Shown: positions 1 to 8,722 of the stretch, in pieces | Layout: each line of letters opens with the position of its first letter | How positions within the stretch are numbered: the first letter of the stretch is position 1 | Assembly: GCF_019891395.1 (NCBI RefSeq) | Contig: NZ_CP078144.1 | Location: forward strand, 1-64,000 | Length of the DNA stretch: 64,000 bases | Source: Nitratireductor kimnyeongensis | Lineage (GTDB): Bacteria; Pseudomonadota; Alphaproteobacteria; Rhizobiales; Rhizobiaceae | Direction: 5' to 3' | Position numbers and translations under genes: made by a program | The notes under the pieces: model-generated | Seen by the model: only the letters and a program-made list of their open reading frames with translations | What the model was told of the DNA's origin: nothing | Database searches by the model: none

Positions 1-81
1 AAACCGGCCGCCGAAGATCCCGTACATGCCCTCATCGTCAGGGCCAATCCGGAAGGAATTGGGTTCCATGGGTGCAGTCAT
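1..81 (-). CDS. trpB: Tryptophan synthase beta chain, N-terminal fragment
   Basis: Only the first 27 codons lie in the window; the gene runs out of the left edge. The visible N-terminus contains [11 protein letters not shown] followed by GIFGGRF, the well-known opening of the PLP-dependent tryptophan synthase beta subunit, which joins indole and serine to make tryptophan. The ATG at 81 is taken as start; a second in-frame ATG at 69 (residue 5) is equally close to the conserved block, and a purine-rich stretch lies upstream of 81. It is divergent from the AraC-type regulator. Identification rests on a short stretch but is distinctive. Confidence 0.8.
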   Translation of the reverse strand, partial: MTAPMEPNSFRIGPDDEGMYGIFGGRF

Positions 82-287
82 ACGCGCAACGTCCCTTTTT
101 CGCTTTTCCCGATTGAGGCACGGACGGGCGGGACAAGTCAAACACCTTTCTCGAAAGCAATGATGAGTTAGTTGGTTGAAAATAAATCAGAAAATAGGAA
201 AACTCTGCGTGCTTTGAAGTGCGACTTGTTCCTTTCGCGGCCCAGCTTTTTCTAGACAGGTTCCATTGTCCTGTTATCCTCGCAACC
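82..287. promoter_or_regulatory. Divergent intergenic region trpB / araC-type gene
   Basis: About 200 bases between two divergent genes. The central part (about 160-215) is markedly AT-rich compared with its surroundings and is the likely place for promoters. I see no convincing operator or conserved leader. Confidence 0.4.
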
Positions 288-1268
288 ATGGTGGTGGCGG
301 ATCTCATCGATGCATCGCAAAGGCTGGGACGGGTGCCCGGCCTGCACTCGCTCGACATTGCCGAGGCCGAGGCCGCGATCGGCGCACGCTACAGGCCGCA
401 TCGCCTTCTGATGCCCTCCGGTGAAGCCGCGCTCGATTTCCGGCATCACGCCGTCGCAGGCGAGGGGGCGTCCCTCAATCTCCTGCGCTATGGCCCCGAT
501 ATCGAGGTCGAGGCCGGCATCTTCGACACGTTCTACATGCTGGAGTTCCCGCTCTCCGGCGGGGTGGATATTCTCTACGGGCGTGACCGTGTCGCTTCGC
601 ACCCCGGACGTGGGTTGATCCTCTCGCCCGGCCCCTTCGTGCGCTCCAACTGGCGGCCCGGCACCACGCAGGTCATGCTGCGGCTGGAGCGCGACTTTGT
701 GGAGCGCGCCTGGCAGCGTTACACGGGCGATCCGGTGCGCCGCACACCATTCTTCAAGCCGGAAATCGACCTCGACACGCCGGTGGGGCGACGGCTGGCG
801 CGTCTCTTCGGGCTCATGGTCGCGGAAGAGATCGAGGCCGCAGACAGCACGGCGCTATCGCCCATGCCGCTCGTCAATGCGGTGCTGGAAACGCTCTTTG
901 CCCATGTGCCCTGCCGCGAGGTGGAGCCCTCGGCGCTCGCCGCCGCCGGTCCGCTGCCGCATTATGTGCTGAGCTTCAAGGCGCTGCTCGATGATCCCGC
1001 TGTGCTGCCGCTCACCGTATCGGCGCTTTGTGATCGGCTTGATGTTTCGCAGCGAACGCTGACCACAGGCATGCGGCGGTTCACCGGGCTTTCCCCGCAT
1101 GATTATCTCACCATGCGCCGTATGGAGCATGCCCGGCTTCTGCTCGAACGGGATGGCCTTCCGGTCGCGGCGGTGGCCGCGCGCGTCGGCTACGCCCATG
1201 CTGGCCGCTTTGCCGCCGCCTTCCGCCGCCATTGCGGCCATAGCCCCGCAGGCACCCGCGCGACCTGA
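288..1268 (+). CDS. AraC-family transcriptional regulator
   Basis: Predicted DNA-binding regulator of 326 residues. The last about 100 residues form the AraC double helix-turn-helix (LTVSALCDRLDVSQRTL, then the second helix region around VAAVAARVGYAHAGRFAAAF). The N-terminal about 200 residues fit the cupin-like sensor found in AraC proteins of this length. The reading frame is open from 219, but the ATG at 288 gives the usual N-terminus for the family; neither start has a strong ribosome-binding site. It precedes the sugar kinase and ABC importer genes on the same strand, separated by 194 bases, so it may control them. The inducer is unknown. Confidence 0.8.
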   Translation: MVVADLIDASQRLGRVPGLHSLDIAEAEAAIGARYRPHRLLMPSGEAALDFRHHAVAGEGASLNLLRYGPDIEVEAGIFDTFYMLEFPLSGGVDILYGRDRVASHPGRGLILSPGPFVRSNWRPGTTQVMLRLERDFVERAWQRYTGDPVRRTPFFKPEIDLDTPVGRRLARLFGLMVAEEIEAADSTALSPMPLVNAVLETLFAHVPCREVEPSALAAAGPLPHYVLSFKALLDDPAVLPLTVSALCDRLDVSQRTLTTGMRRFTGLSPHDYLTMRRMEHARLLLERDGLPVAAVAARVGYAHAGRFAAAFRRHCGHSPAGTRAT

Positions 1269-1420
1269 CGCATTTTCGGAAGTCGTTGTCCAAAACGGGA
1301 AGTGAAATGGCGGTGCACCTTCCCTTTTCGTTGACAGGGCAGGCTTTCCGGCCCGCACTCGTGGATCACCGCGCGAAAACGGGGAACGGACCTTGCAAAA
1401 AAGCCAGCGCGCGGCGACAC

Positions 1421-1443
1421 GGTGGATGTTGAATTCGTCCACC
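1421..1443. promoter_or_regulatory. Inverted repeat in front of the sugar kinase gene, candidate operator
   Basis: GGTGGA-N11-TCCACC is a perfect 6-base inverted repeat, extendable to 7 of 8 matching positions (GGTGGATG / CGTCCACC). It ends just upstream of the ribosome-binding site of the kinase gene, where a repressor would block transcription. The neighbouring GntR/HutC protein (6297-6992) or AraC protein could bind it; which one is not shown by the sequence. Confidence 0.4.
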
Positions 1444-1462
1444 CCATGTGAGGGAGGTTGGT

Positions 1463-2908
1463 TTGAGCCGGACCGTTCTGGCCATCGATATCGGGTCTTC
1501 GGCCCTGAAAGCCGTTCTGTTTTCCGAGCATGGCGCGATGCTGGCCGCCCGGTCGGCTTCCCTCGTCATTGCGTCCGGGACAGACCGGTCGCAGACGCAG
1601 GACCCCGCCGACTGGTGGGCGGCGCTTGTCTCCGCGCTCGCAGACATACCCGACAGGAAAGACGTTGAAGCGCTCGTCTTCACCGGTTCCATGCAGAACC
1701 TGATCGTTCTCTCGCCCGAAGGCGAAGCGCTGGCACCTGCCGCGCTCTATTCCGACCGTCGGCTGAACGAGGCCGAGATTGCCGAACTCCAAGCCCGCCT
1801 GCCGGATGATTACGCGGAGCGCGTCGGCAATCATCCGGACCCTGCCCACACTATTTTCAAACTCATGCGGCTCGACCGCTTCGCGCCCGATCTGCTTGAT
1901 GAACACCGCTTCTTCTTCGGCGCGAAGGATGCCGTCACCTTCCGGCTGACCGGCCGCGCTGTCATCGATCCCACTGTCGCCTCCACCACCGGCCTGATGA
2001 ACATCGCAGCACGGTGCTGGGATGCCGAACTGCTTGCCACTGCCGGTGTCGCAGCGACGCGCCTGCCTGAAATCCTCCCGGCCGACGAGATCCTTGGCCC
2101 GTTGCGGGCAGAAGCCGCTGCAGAGCTCGGCCTGAGCGAAGGCATTCCTGTGTTCAATGGCGCAGGCGATGCGGCAGCGGCCACATGGGGTGCAGCCGCT
2201 GACGCGCCGGGACGCGCCTATGCCTATCTCGGAACCACCGGCTGGGTTGCAGCCACGCTCACCATGCAGGATGCCGCGGCCCCGCGTGACATCTACACGC
2301 TTGCCGATCCGGTCCACCGCGACCGCGTCATCATCATCTCGCCCTTCCTGACGGCGGGGGCGGCCATGGACTGGCTGGCCGAAACCACCGGCGAGAGTGT
2401 TGATGCCCTGCTGGAAGCGGCGGAAACGGCGGACGATGCGCGCGCCCTGCCGCTCTTTCTGCCCTATCTCTCTGGCGAACGCGCGCCTTTCGAGGACCAG
2501 CGCGTGCGCGGCGCCTTTCTTGGCCTCGACCGCACTCATGGCAAGGGCGCGATGGCGCGCGCCGTGCTTGAGGGCGTGGCCTTCGCCATCCGGCACAATC
2601 TGGAAACCGCAGGCCTGCCGCCATCGCCGCTCACCATCATTGGCGGCGCGGCCCGTACGCCGCTGCAGCGGCAGATTCTTGCCGATGTGCTGAACCTCGA
2701 AGTTGCCTTTCCCGATGCCAGCCAGGAGATGACAGCGCGGGGCGCATTGCGCATGATCGCGGCAAAGGCCGGCTTATCGCTAGCCGCCATGGATGCGTCG
2801 CCCGCGCGCGCACCTGACACCACCCATGCCGCGCGCTGTGACAGCCGCTACCAGGCCTATCTTGCAGCGTCCCGCTTCGCGCGGGAACAGGCAAATTCGA
2901 TAATCTGA
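1463..2908 (+). CDS. FGGY-family carbohydrate kinase (xylulokinase-like)
   Basis: ATP-dependent sugar or polyol kinase of 481 residues, the usual FGGY length. It has the N-terminal nucleotide motif AIDIGSSALKAVLF, a central FNGAGDAAAATWGAA segment, YLGTTGW, and IIGGAARTPLQRQILADVL near the C-terminus, all typical of the xylulokinase branch. The start is set at TTG 1463 because AGGGAGG lies five bases upstream; an in-frame GTG at 1448 precedes that site and is less likely. It heads an apparent operon with a ribose-type importer, so it probably phosphorylates the imported sugar. Substrate unknown: FGGY kinases act on xylulose, ribulose, erythritol, glycerol and others. Confidence 0.85.
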   Translation: MSRTVLAIDIGSSALKAVLFSEHGAMLAARSASLVIASGTDRSQTQDPADWWAALVSALADIPDRKDVEALVFTGSMQNLIVLSPEGEALAPAALYSDRRLNEAEIAELQARLPDDYAERVGNHPDPAHTIFKLMRLDRFAPDLLDEHRFFFGAKDAVTFRLTGRAVIDPTVASTTGLMNIAARCWDAELLATAGVAATRLPEILPADEILGPLRAEAAAELGLSEGIPVFNGAGDAAAATWGAAADAPGRAYAYLGTTGWVAATLTMQDAAAPRDIYTLADPVHRDRVIIISPFLTAGAAMDWLAETTGESVDALLEAAETADDARALPLFLPYLSGERAPFEDQRVRGAFLGLDRTHGKGAMARAVLEGVAFAIRHNLETAGLPPSPLTIIGGAARTPLQRQILADVLNLEVAFPDASQEMTARGALRMIAAKAGLSLAAMDASPARAPDTTHAARCDSRYQAYLAASRFAREQANSII

Positions 2909-2920
2909 CCGGAGGAAACG

Positions 2921-3835
2921 ATGAAACGCATGCTTCTTGCCACGGCCGCACTGGCCGCTTTCGCCCAGATCTCCACGGCTAATGCCGAGGACATCGCCGT
3001 GCTAACGCCCTATCTCAGCTCCGTTGCGACCAATGAGATGGTCGAGACCTTCAAGACCGATTCCGAGGACAAGGGCTGGACCGTGAATGTGGTCGACACA
3101 CGCGGCGATTTCCAGCAGCTCGCAAGCCGTGTCGAGGATGTCACCAATGCCGGAGCGGACGCCATCGTGCTGGTGAGCGTCGATCCAAACCAGATCGCCG
3201 ATCAGGTTGCCGCCGCAGCGGGCAAGGACATTCCCGTTTTCGTGCTCGACGGTGCGCTCGCCGATGGCGTGACCGCCAACATCACCACCGACAATTTTGC
3301 CCTTGGCACCATCCTCTCCGATTACCTGTTCGAGGCGCTGGGTGGCGAAGGCAACATCGTCAAATTCTTTCACTCCGCGCATCCCGGCGTTCGCCAGCGC
3401 GAATTGGCGCTGGATGCGGCGCTTGAGAAGAACGATGCCGTCAAGGTCATCGCCGAGCATTATGTCCAGGTGCCAGGCCCAATCGACAATGCGCGGCAGG
3501 CGATGGAAACCTTCGTCCGCCAGTATGGCGAAAAAATCGACGGCGTCTGGGCCGCGTGGGACGAGCCGGCCATTGGCGCGCTGCTCGCCCTTCAAAGCGA
3601 CATGCCCGATGCCGACATTGTGATTGCAGGCATCGATGGCAATCCGCAGGCGGTGGACCTGATCAAGCAGTGCACCAATCTCGCCGCCACCGTGCGGCAG
3701 GATTTTCCGGGCATTGCAAGCGCCGCAGTCGGAGAAATCGAATCCGTTCTGGCGGGCGGCGAGCCATCGTCGCGCGAGATCTTCGTGGAGGCCAAGGTGG
3801 TCGACCGCGAAACGCTTGGCGCAAACTGCGAGTAA
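2921..3835 (+). CDS. Periplasmic sugar-binding protein of a CUT2 ABC importer
   Basis: 304-residue exported protein of the ribose-binding (RbsB / Peripla_BP_4) family. It has a clear signal peptide (MKRMLLATAALAAF..., cleavage expected after ANA at about residue 22). The mature part has the two-lobe pattern of the family, including DAIVLVSVDPNQIADQV and VWAAWDEPAIGALLAL. A GGAGG site lies just before the ATG. It lies 12 bases after the kinase gene and 11 bases before the ATPase gene. Ligand not deducible; most likely a monosaccharide or polyol. Confidence 0.88.
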   Translation: MKRMLLATAALAAFAQISTANAEDIAVLTPYLSSVATNEMVETFKTDSEDKGWTVNVVDTRGDFQQLASRVEDVTNAGADAIVLVSVDPNQIADQVAAAAGKDIPVFVLDGALADGVTANITTDNFALGTILSDYLFEALGGEGNIVKFFHSAHPGVRQRELALDAALEKNDAVKVIAEHYVQVPGPIDNARQAMETFVRQYGEKIDGVWAAWDEPAIGALLALQSDMPDADIVIAGIDGNPQAVDLIKQCTNLAATVRQDFPGIASAAVGEIESVLAGGEPSSREIFVEAKVVDRETLGANCE

Positions 3836-3846
3836 AGCCGGCGCCG

Positions 3847-5367
3847 ATGCTTGAGATCGAAGGGCTCATGAAACGGTTCGGCGGCGTCACGGCGCTCGAT
3901 GACGTGCGCCTCGACGTTACCGCCGGGCGGGTCCATGCCCTTCTGGGGGAGAACGGGGCGGGTAAATCCACCCTGCTCAAGTGCCTTTCCGGGGTGCACC
4001 GGGCCGATGCCGGAACGATGCAACTTTCCGGCAGGGCGTATCAGCCGGCAGATCCACGCGCGGCGGAAGCCGCCGGGCTGCGCACCGTGCATCAGGAGCT
4101 CAATCTCGTTCCGGGCTTCACGGCCTATGAGAATGCCTATGTGGGCCGGGCCTATCCGCGCCGTCTCGGTCGCGTCGACTGGAAGGCGATGCGCACGCGC
4201 TTTGCCGCCCTGCGCGACCGCTACCGGCTCGATCTGGATATCGACGTGCCGGTGGGGCGCCTCTCGGTCGCCAAGTGCCAGATTGTCGAAATCCTGCGCG
4301 CGCTGATGGACGATGCGCGGGTGTTGATCCTCGACGAACCCACCGCCTCGCTGAGTGAGGAGGAGGCGACCGTCCTGCGCCGCATCGTGCGCGATCTGGC
4401 CGATCAGGGCTGCGCCATCATCTTCGTGTCGCACCGGCTCGATGAGGTGTTCGCGCTGGCTGATGACTACACGGTGCTGCGCAATGGCCAATCCGTCGGC
4501 AGCGGGCAGATCGCCGACACCTCGCGCGACGAGATCGTCGCGCTCATGGCGGGCGAGGCGTTTCGCCACGAGCGCCATGGCGATGCGCGCGCTCCGGGCG
4601 ACCCCGTTCTGGAGCTTTCCGGTTTCCGCGTCAGCCCGGTCCGCGCCCCCATCGATCTAACGGTGCATGCCGGCGAAATCGTGGGTCTTTATGGCGTGGT
4701 CGGCAGTGGCCGCTCCAGTCTCCTGAAAGCCGTCTGGGGAGCAAGCGGTATGGCGGAGGGCGACATCGCGCTTGAAGGTGCGCCGCTCCCGGCCTCGGGC
4801 ATTGAAAGCCGCAAACGCGCCGGCGTCGCCTATGTCTGCGAAGACCGGCGCAACACCGGTCTCGTCATGCATCACTCCATTCTCGACAATGCCGTCCTGC
4901 CGCATCTGGAGCGGCATCGTGCCGTCGGTTCCTTGCCCATTGTCTCGTGGAAGCGGGCGCGGGCCGGCGTTCGCGCCGCGCTTGAAGGGCTCAGCGTCAA
5001 ATATGGGGACCTCGGGGACCGCATCTCCACCCTGTCGGGCGGCAACCAGCAGAAGATCATGATCGGCCGCTGGTTCGATCCGTCGCTGAAACTCTTCCTG
5101 CTCGATGAACCGACACGCGGCGTGGATGTGCGCTCCAAGGCGGAAATCCACGCGCTATGCAATCGCCTTGCGGGCGAGGGAGCAGCCGTTCTCTTCGCCA
5201 CCAGCGACCTTGAAGAACTCCTGATGCTCGCAAGCCGCGTCGTGGTCATGGCGCAGGGAGCCGTCACGCTCGATGCGCCCAACAGAGCCGTGACGCGCCA
5301 GTCCGTCATCGACGCCACGTTCCGCGCCTCGCCGCCTCAGCCATCAAAGCCGGAGATAAGAGTTTGA
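3847..5367 (+). CDS. CUT2 sugar importer ATPase (RbsA-like, two ABC domains)
   Basis: 506-residue cytoplasmic ATPase with two fused ABC domains, as in RbsA/XylG/MglA. Domain 1 has Walker A GENGAGKST (residues 34-42), LSVAKCQIVEI in the signature position and Walker B LILDEPTAS. Domain 2 has the degenerate Walker A GVVGSGRSS, a full signature LSGGNQQK and FLLDEPTRGVD. Degenerate motifs of this kind are normal for CUT2 ATPases. The frame is open upstream to 3556, but the ATG at 3847, 11 bases after the preceding stop, gives the family-like start. It overlaps the permease gene by four bases. Confidence 0.9.
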   Translation: MLEIEGLMKRFGGVTALDDVRLDVTAGRVHALLGENGAGKSTLLKCLSGVHRADAGTMQLSGRAYQPADPRAAEAAGLRTVHQELNLVPGFTAYENAYVGRAYPRRLGRVDWKAMRTRFAALRDRYRLDLDIDVPVGRLSVAKCQIVEILRALMDDARVLILDEPTASLSEEEATVLRRIVRDLADQGCAIIFVSHRLDEVFALADDYTVLRNGQSVGSGQIADTSRDEIVALMAGEAFRHERHGDARAPGDPVLELSGFRVSPVRAPIDLTVHAGEIVGLYGVVGSGRSSLLKAVWGASGMAEGDIALEGAPLPASGIESRKRAGVAYVCEDRRNTGLVMHHSILDNAVLPHLERHRAVGSLPIVSWKRARAGVRAALEGLSVKYGDLGDRISTLSGGNQQKIMIGRWFDPSLKLFLLDEPTRGVDVRSKAEIHALCNRLAGEGAAVLFATSDLEELLMLASRVVVMAQGAVTLDAPNRAVTRQSVIDATFRASPPQPSKPEIRV

Positions 5368-6293
5368 GCTTTTCCGCCCGCTACGGAACCCTGATCGGCC
5401 TTCTGGCCATCATCGCCCTCTTTGCAGCGCTCTCGCCGGAGGCCTTCGCCAAGGGCTCGAACCTCATCAACATCACCCAGCAGATGTCGCTGCTCGCCAT
5501 CGTCGCGCTGGGCGCCACCTTCGTCATGTCGCTGTCGGAGTTCGATCTTTCGGTTGGCGCGGTGGTTTCCATGGCGGGCATCGTTTCCGTCACGCTGTTC
5601 GGCGCCGGCTGGGGCATCGTGCCCGTCATGCTGGTCACGCTCATTGCAGGCTTTGCCGTTGGCGCGGTCAGCGGACTTGCGATTGCCACCTATCGCATGC
5701 CCAGTTTCATCGTCACGCTTGCCATGGGCACCATTGTCGGTGGCATCACCTATTGGATTAGCGATGGCGCAACGCTCTTCGGAAACATTCCGGTGGGCTT
5801 CCGTGATCTGGGGCGCGGCTATCTCGCCGGCATTCCCGTTCTCACGCTGTGGGCGCTCGCGGCGACGCTTTTAGCAGCCTTCATCCTCGACCACACGGAG
5901 CTTGGTCGCCGCATCCTCGCCATTGGCGGCAACCGGGAGGCGGCACGGCTCACCGGCGTGCGCATCGTGCCAAACAGTGTCTGGGCCTTCGGCCTCTGCA
6001 CGCTTTTTTCCGCCCTTGCCGGCCTGCTTCTCACCGCGCGCCTCGGCAGCGCTCATCCGACCGGCGGCAACGGTTTCCTGCTTCAGGCCTATGCGGCAGT
6101 CTTTCTCGGCATGACTGCCTTCCGCGACGGGCAGGCCAATGCGCTCGGCACGCTTCTGGGGGCGGCGATCATCGCCGTGGTCGCCAATGGCCTCACCATT
6201 CTCGGTGTACCAAACTATCTGCAGGACATTTTCACCGGCTTGATCATCATCGGCGCGGTGCTGGTGCGAAACATCGGCGGCAGGGCAGCCTGA
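5364..6293 (+). CDS. CUT2 sugar importer permease (RbsC-like)
   Basis: 309-residue inner-membrane protein with about eight to ten hydrophobic segments. It has the BPD_transp_2 signature region around ALGATFVMSLSEFDLSVGAV and the C-terminal GTLLGAAIIAVVANGLTILGV typical of RbsC homologues. It starts with TTG at 5364, overlapping the ATPase stop codon, which indicates translational coupling. It forms the membrane channel for the preceding binding protein and ATPase. Confidence 0.9.
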   Translation: MSFSARYGTLIGLLAIIALFAALSPEAFAKGSNLINITQQMSLLAIVALGATFVMSLSEFDLSVGAVVSMAGIVSVTLFGAGWGIVPVMLVTLIAGFAVGAVSGLAIATYRMPSFIVTLAMGTIVGGITYWISDGATLFGNIPVGFRDLGRGYLAGIPVLTLWALAATLLAAFILDHTELGRRILAIGGNREAARLTGVRIVPNSVWAFGLCTLFSALAGLLLTARLGSAHPTGGNGFLLQAYAAVFLGMTAFRDGQANALGTLLGAAIIAVVANGLTILGVPNYLQDIFTGLIIIGAVLVRNIGGRAA

Positions 6294-6296
6294 AAC

Positions 6297-6992
6297 ATGG
6301 CTGCGGATCACGCCTATCAGCGCCTCGCCAACAGGCTCATCCGCGAGCTGACGGGCGGCCTGTGGCGCAATGGCGATCCGCTTCCCTCCGAACATGCACT
6401 GGCATCTGCCTATGCGGTTTCGCGGCGTACTGTGCGTCAGGCGCTGGAGCTCCTGCAGCGCGAGGGTTTCGTCTCCAAGGGGCAGGGGCGCAGCACCGTC
6501 TACCGCGAACGCGCCATCGGACGCAGCGGTGAAAAGCTGATGGATTTTCCCACCGCCGCGCGCGAGGCCGGCTTTCGCCCCTCGACGCGTCTTGTCTCCA
6601 CTGGGCGTGTTGAGGCAGGGCTGTCCATCGCCCATGCGCTGGCGCTCCCGCTGGGAACCGAGGTCTTCGAGATCCGCCGTGTGCGGCTTCTGGAGGGCCG
6701 TCCCGTCGTTCACCAGACCTCGCTTTTGCCGGCGGCCCTTGTTGAGAAACTGGACATTTCCAGTCTCGCGGAAACCTCGCTCTACACCATGCTGCGCGCG
6801 GCGCTGGGTGGCGAAATATTCCTTGCACGCGAACACGTCTCGCTTCTGTCGGCCTCGGAGGAAGAGGCAGAGGCACTGTCGATCCCGAAGGCCTCGCCGC
6901 TGCTCAGGGTTCAGCGCGTGGTGGTGGATGCGGGAGGCCGGCCTGTCGAATACTCCAACTCCGCCCTGCAGGATTCCTTCTTCCGGTTCTAG
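6297..6992 (+). CDS. GntR-family regulator, HutC subfamily
   Basis: 231-residue regulator. Residues about 5-70 form a GntR winged helix-turn-helix (LPSEHALASAYAVSRRTVRQAL), and the rest is a UTRA ligand-binding domain (GTEVFEIRRVRLLEGRPVV, PLLRVQRVVVDAGGRPVEYS). It follows the permease gene by three bases and is probably co-transcribed, so it is a good candidate for the ligand-responsive repressor of the kinase/importer operon. The palindrome at 1421-1443 is a plausible target. Its 3' end overlaps the end of the convergent hypothetical gene by four bases. Confidence 0.88.
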   Translation: MAADHAYQRLANRLIRELTGGLWRNGDPLPSEHALASAYAVSRRTVRQALELLQREGFVSKGQGRSTVYRERAIGRSGEKLMDFPTAAREAGFRPSTRLVSTGRVEAGLSIAHALALPLGTEVFEIRRVRLLEGRPVVHQTSLLPAALVEKLDISSLAETSLYTMLRAALGGEIFLAREHVSLLSASEEEAEALSIPKASPLLRVQRVVVDAGGRPVEYSNSALQDSFFRF

Positions 6993-7375
6993 AGCCGTTC
7001 CACCAGCTTGACCTGAAACGTGTGCATCTCACCCTGTCGGGAGATCGAGATATACTCGCCTTGCCGAAAGCGTTCTTCGCCGAGGCGGAAGCCGATTTCA
7101 TCGTCGCGGGTGCCTTCTTCGTAATCGAAATACCATTGCCCGCCGGGCTTGCGGCGCAATCGGCCGATCTTGTCTTCCGCATTGGGTTCGAAGCGCCGCA
7201 CGCGGCATTGCGTTTGATGCTTCTTCCATTCCGCGGCGTCGAGATGGCCTTCCGTGTCAAGTGGAACCAGCAGATCATATCCTTCGTCATGATCGCCCAG
7301 GGGATGTCCCTTCTCGCGGGCGAGCTCAAGTCGCACATGCCGGAATTTCGGGGAGAGATCAGAAGCTGTTGTCAT
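6989..7375 (-). CDS. Conserved hypothetical protein (128 aa)
   Basis: Soluble, charged protein of 128 residues without signal peptide or membrane segment. The central LLVPLDTEGHLDAAEWK and C-terminal LRRKPGGQWYFDYEEG blocks read like a small conserved family I have seen in rhizobial-type genomes, without known function. The ATG at 7375 is chosen because GAAAGGA stands about six bases upstream; the frame is open to 7474 but that extension looks non-coding. The gene stands alone between the GntR gene (convergent) and iolY. No function is proposed. Confidence 0.7.
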   Translation of the reverse strand: MTTASDLSPKFRHVRLELAREKGHPLGDHDEGYDLLVPLDTEGHLDAAEWKKHQTQCRVRRFEPNAEDKIGRLRRKPGGQWYFDYEEGTRDDEIGFRLGEERFRQGEYISISRQGEMHTFQVKLVERL

Positions 7376-7520
7376 GCTGGATCCTTTCGTTCTCCACCAC
7401 CCTATGGATGTGATTCTGGTCCTGCTTTGGCAAAGATCAAGCGGAGAAATCGCTATTTCTTCTGACGTGGTCAAATCGGGCCATCGATCAGCACAGCGTG
7501 GAGATTATCTGTGCTTGCCC

Positions 7521-8639
7521 CTAGATCGTTACGCGCTGCCCTTCTCGTGCAGAAGCAGCGATGGCGTGAATGACCTTCTCGAATTCCAGCGCCTCCGCGA
7601 AATCAGGACCAAACTTGTCGCCGCCCGCTATTTCCCGGAGGAAGGCACCGGCCTCCAGCACTTTGAGATCGTTGAATCCGAGCTGGTGGCCGGGAGCCGG
7701 GCAGAATGCGCCATAAGTGCCATGGGCCGGACCGGTAAGGATGGTCTTGAAACCGTGCTCTGCCGCCGGACCCTGATTCTGATACACCTGCAGTTCATTC
7801 ATGCGCTCCTGCTCAAAGGCGATCATCCCCGTGGTGCCATGCACCTCGAAGCCCAGCCGGTTCTTGCGCCCCCAGGCAGAGCGGGACGTGGCGAGTATTC
7901 CCTGTGCCCCGCTCGCAAACCGCACCAGCGCGGAAGCAACGTCCTCATTTTCCACTGCCCCACGCCCGTTTCCGTCGGGCATCGGGCGTGACTCGTGGAT
8001 GGTTTGCATATCGGCAATTAGGCTTTCAATGGGCCCCATCAGCCCATACGCCATGGAGACCAGGTGACATCCAAGGTCGCCAAGGGCGCCGAGCCCGGCT
8101 TCTTCTATCCGCGCGCGCCATGTCCAGGCGCTCTCCGGGTCAGCCTGGTAATCCTCATCCACAAATCCGCGGAAATGCACAGGCGTGCCTATGGCGCCCT
8201 GGGCAATCAGGCCTCGGGCGTGTTCGAATGCCGGGTTTTTTATGTAGTTGTAGCCGACCATGGTTTTGACGCCGGCCTTGCCGGCCGCACGAGCCATTGC
8301 CTGGGTTTCCTCCAGAGTGAGGCCCATCGGCTTCTCGCAGTAAACGTGTTTGCCGGCTTCGATGGCTGCCAGCGCCATCTCGCAATGCATCCGGTTTGGC
8401 GTGGTTATGGAAACGATGTTGACGGCGGGATCGTTTACCAGCACATGCCAGTCGTCCGTGGATCGGGAGAAACCGAACTGCTCCGCCATCTGTGCAGCGC
8501 GTTTTGCGGGTGTATCGCACAACAATTCCAGCCGGGCGGCTGGCACATCGCCAAGCACTGCCCTTGCCGCGCGAAATGCGAGCGCATGAGCTTTGCCCAT
8601 GAACCCCGTACCGATCAGACCGATGCCGATTTCGCGCAT
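7521..8639 (-). CDS. iolY: Gfo/Idh/MocA oxidoreductase, probable scyllo-inositol-type dehydrogenase
   Basis: 372-residue NAD(P)-dependent dehydrogenase. The N-terminal Rossmann fold has GLIGTGFMGKAHALAF; the GFO_IDH_MocA signature EKPMGLTLEETQAM follows, then the C-terminal substrate domain with GALGDLGCHLVSMA. It is divergent from iolR, directly beside iolCDEB. In Sinorhizobium meliloti the gene in this place (iolY) is, as I recall, needed for scyllo-inositol use, so the symbol is given by synteny and family and not by a proven reaction. The promoter contains a perfect palindrome (8658-8675), implying control by IolR. GGAGGAG precedes the ATG. Confidence 0.75.
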   Translation of the reverse strand: MREIGIGLIGTGFMGKAHALAFRAARAVLGDVPAARLELLCDTPAKRAAQMAEQFGFSRSTDDWHVLVNDPAVNIVSITTPNRMHCEMALAAIEAGKHVYCEKPMGLTLEETQAMARAAGKAGVKTMVGYNYIKNPAFEHARGLIAQGAIGTPVHFRGFVDEDYQADPESAWTWRARIEEAGLGALGDLGCHLVSMAYGLMGPIESLIADMQTIHESRPMPDGNGRGAVENEDVASALVRFASGAQGILATSRSAWGRKNRLGFEVHGTTGMIAFEQERMNELQVYQNQGPAAEHGFKTILTGPAHGTYGAFCPAPGHQLGFNDLKVLEAGAFLREIAGGDKFGPDFAEALEFEKVIHAIAASAREGQRVTI

Positions 8640-8657
8640 GGAAATTCTCCTCCACTA

Positions 8658-8675
8658 TTGGAATTTTTATTCCAA
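8658..8675. promoter_or_regulatory. Perfect inverted repeat between iolY and iolR, probable IolR operator
   Basis: TTGGAAT-TTTT-ATTCCAA, seven bases in each arm, lies 19 bases upstream of iolY and 48 bases upstream of iolR. It contains GGAA-N6-TTCC, which matches the IolR target described for S. meliloti as far as I recall. Its position fits autoregulation of iolR and repression of iolY. Confidence 0.65.
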
Positions 8676-8722
8676 TTGCGTAAAGTCGGTGACGCCATTT
8701 TGTCAAGCCAACGAGGGGCAGC

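Noticed and set aside
38-358. Minus-strand frame covering the trpB/araC gap
   Set aside because: Runs out of frame over the real trpB start and over the AraC gene; no recognisable protein.
7430-7470. AGAAAT-CGCT-ATTTCT stem as a terminator of iolY
   Set aside because: The six-base AT-rich stem is weak and lacks a T-run on the transcribed strand, so it is not listed as a terminator.
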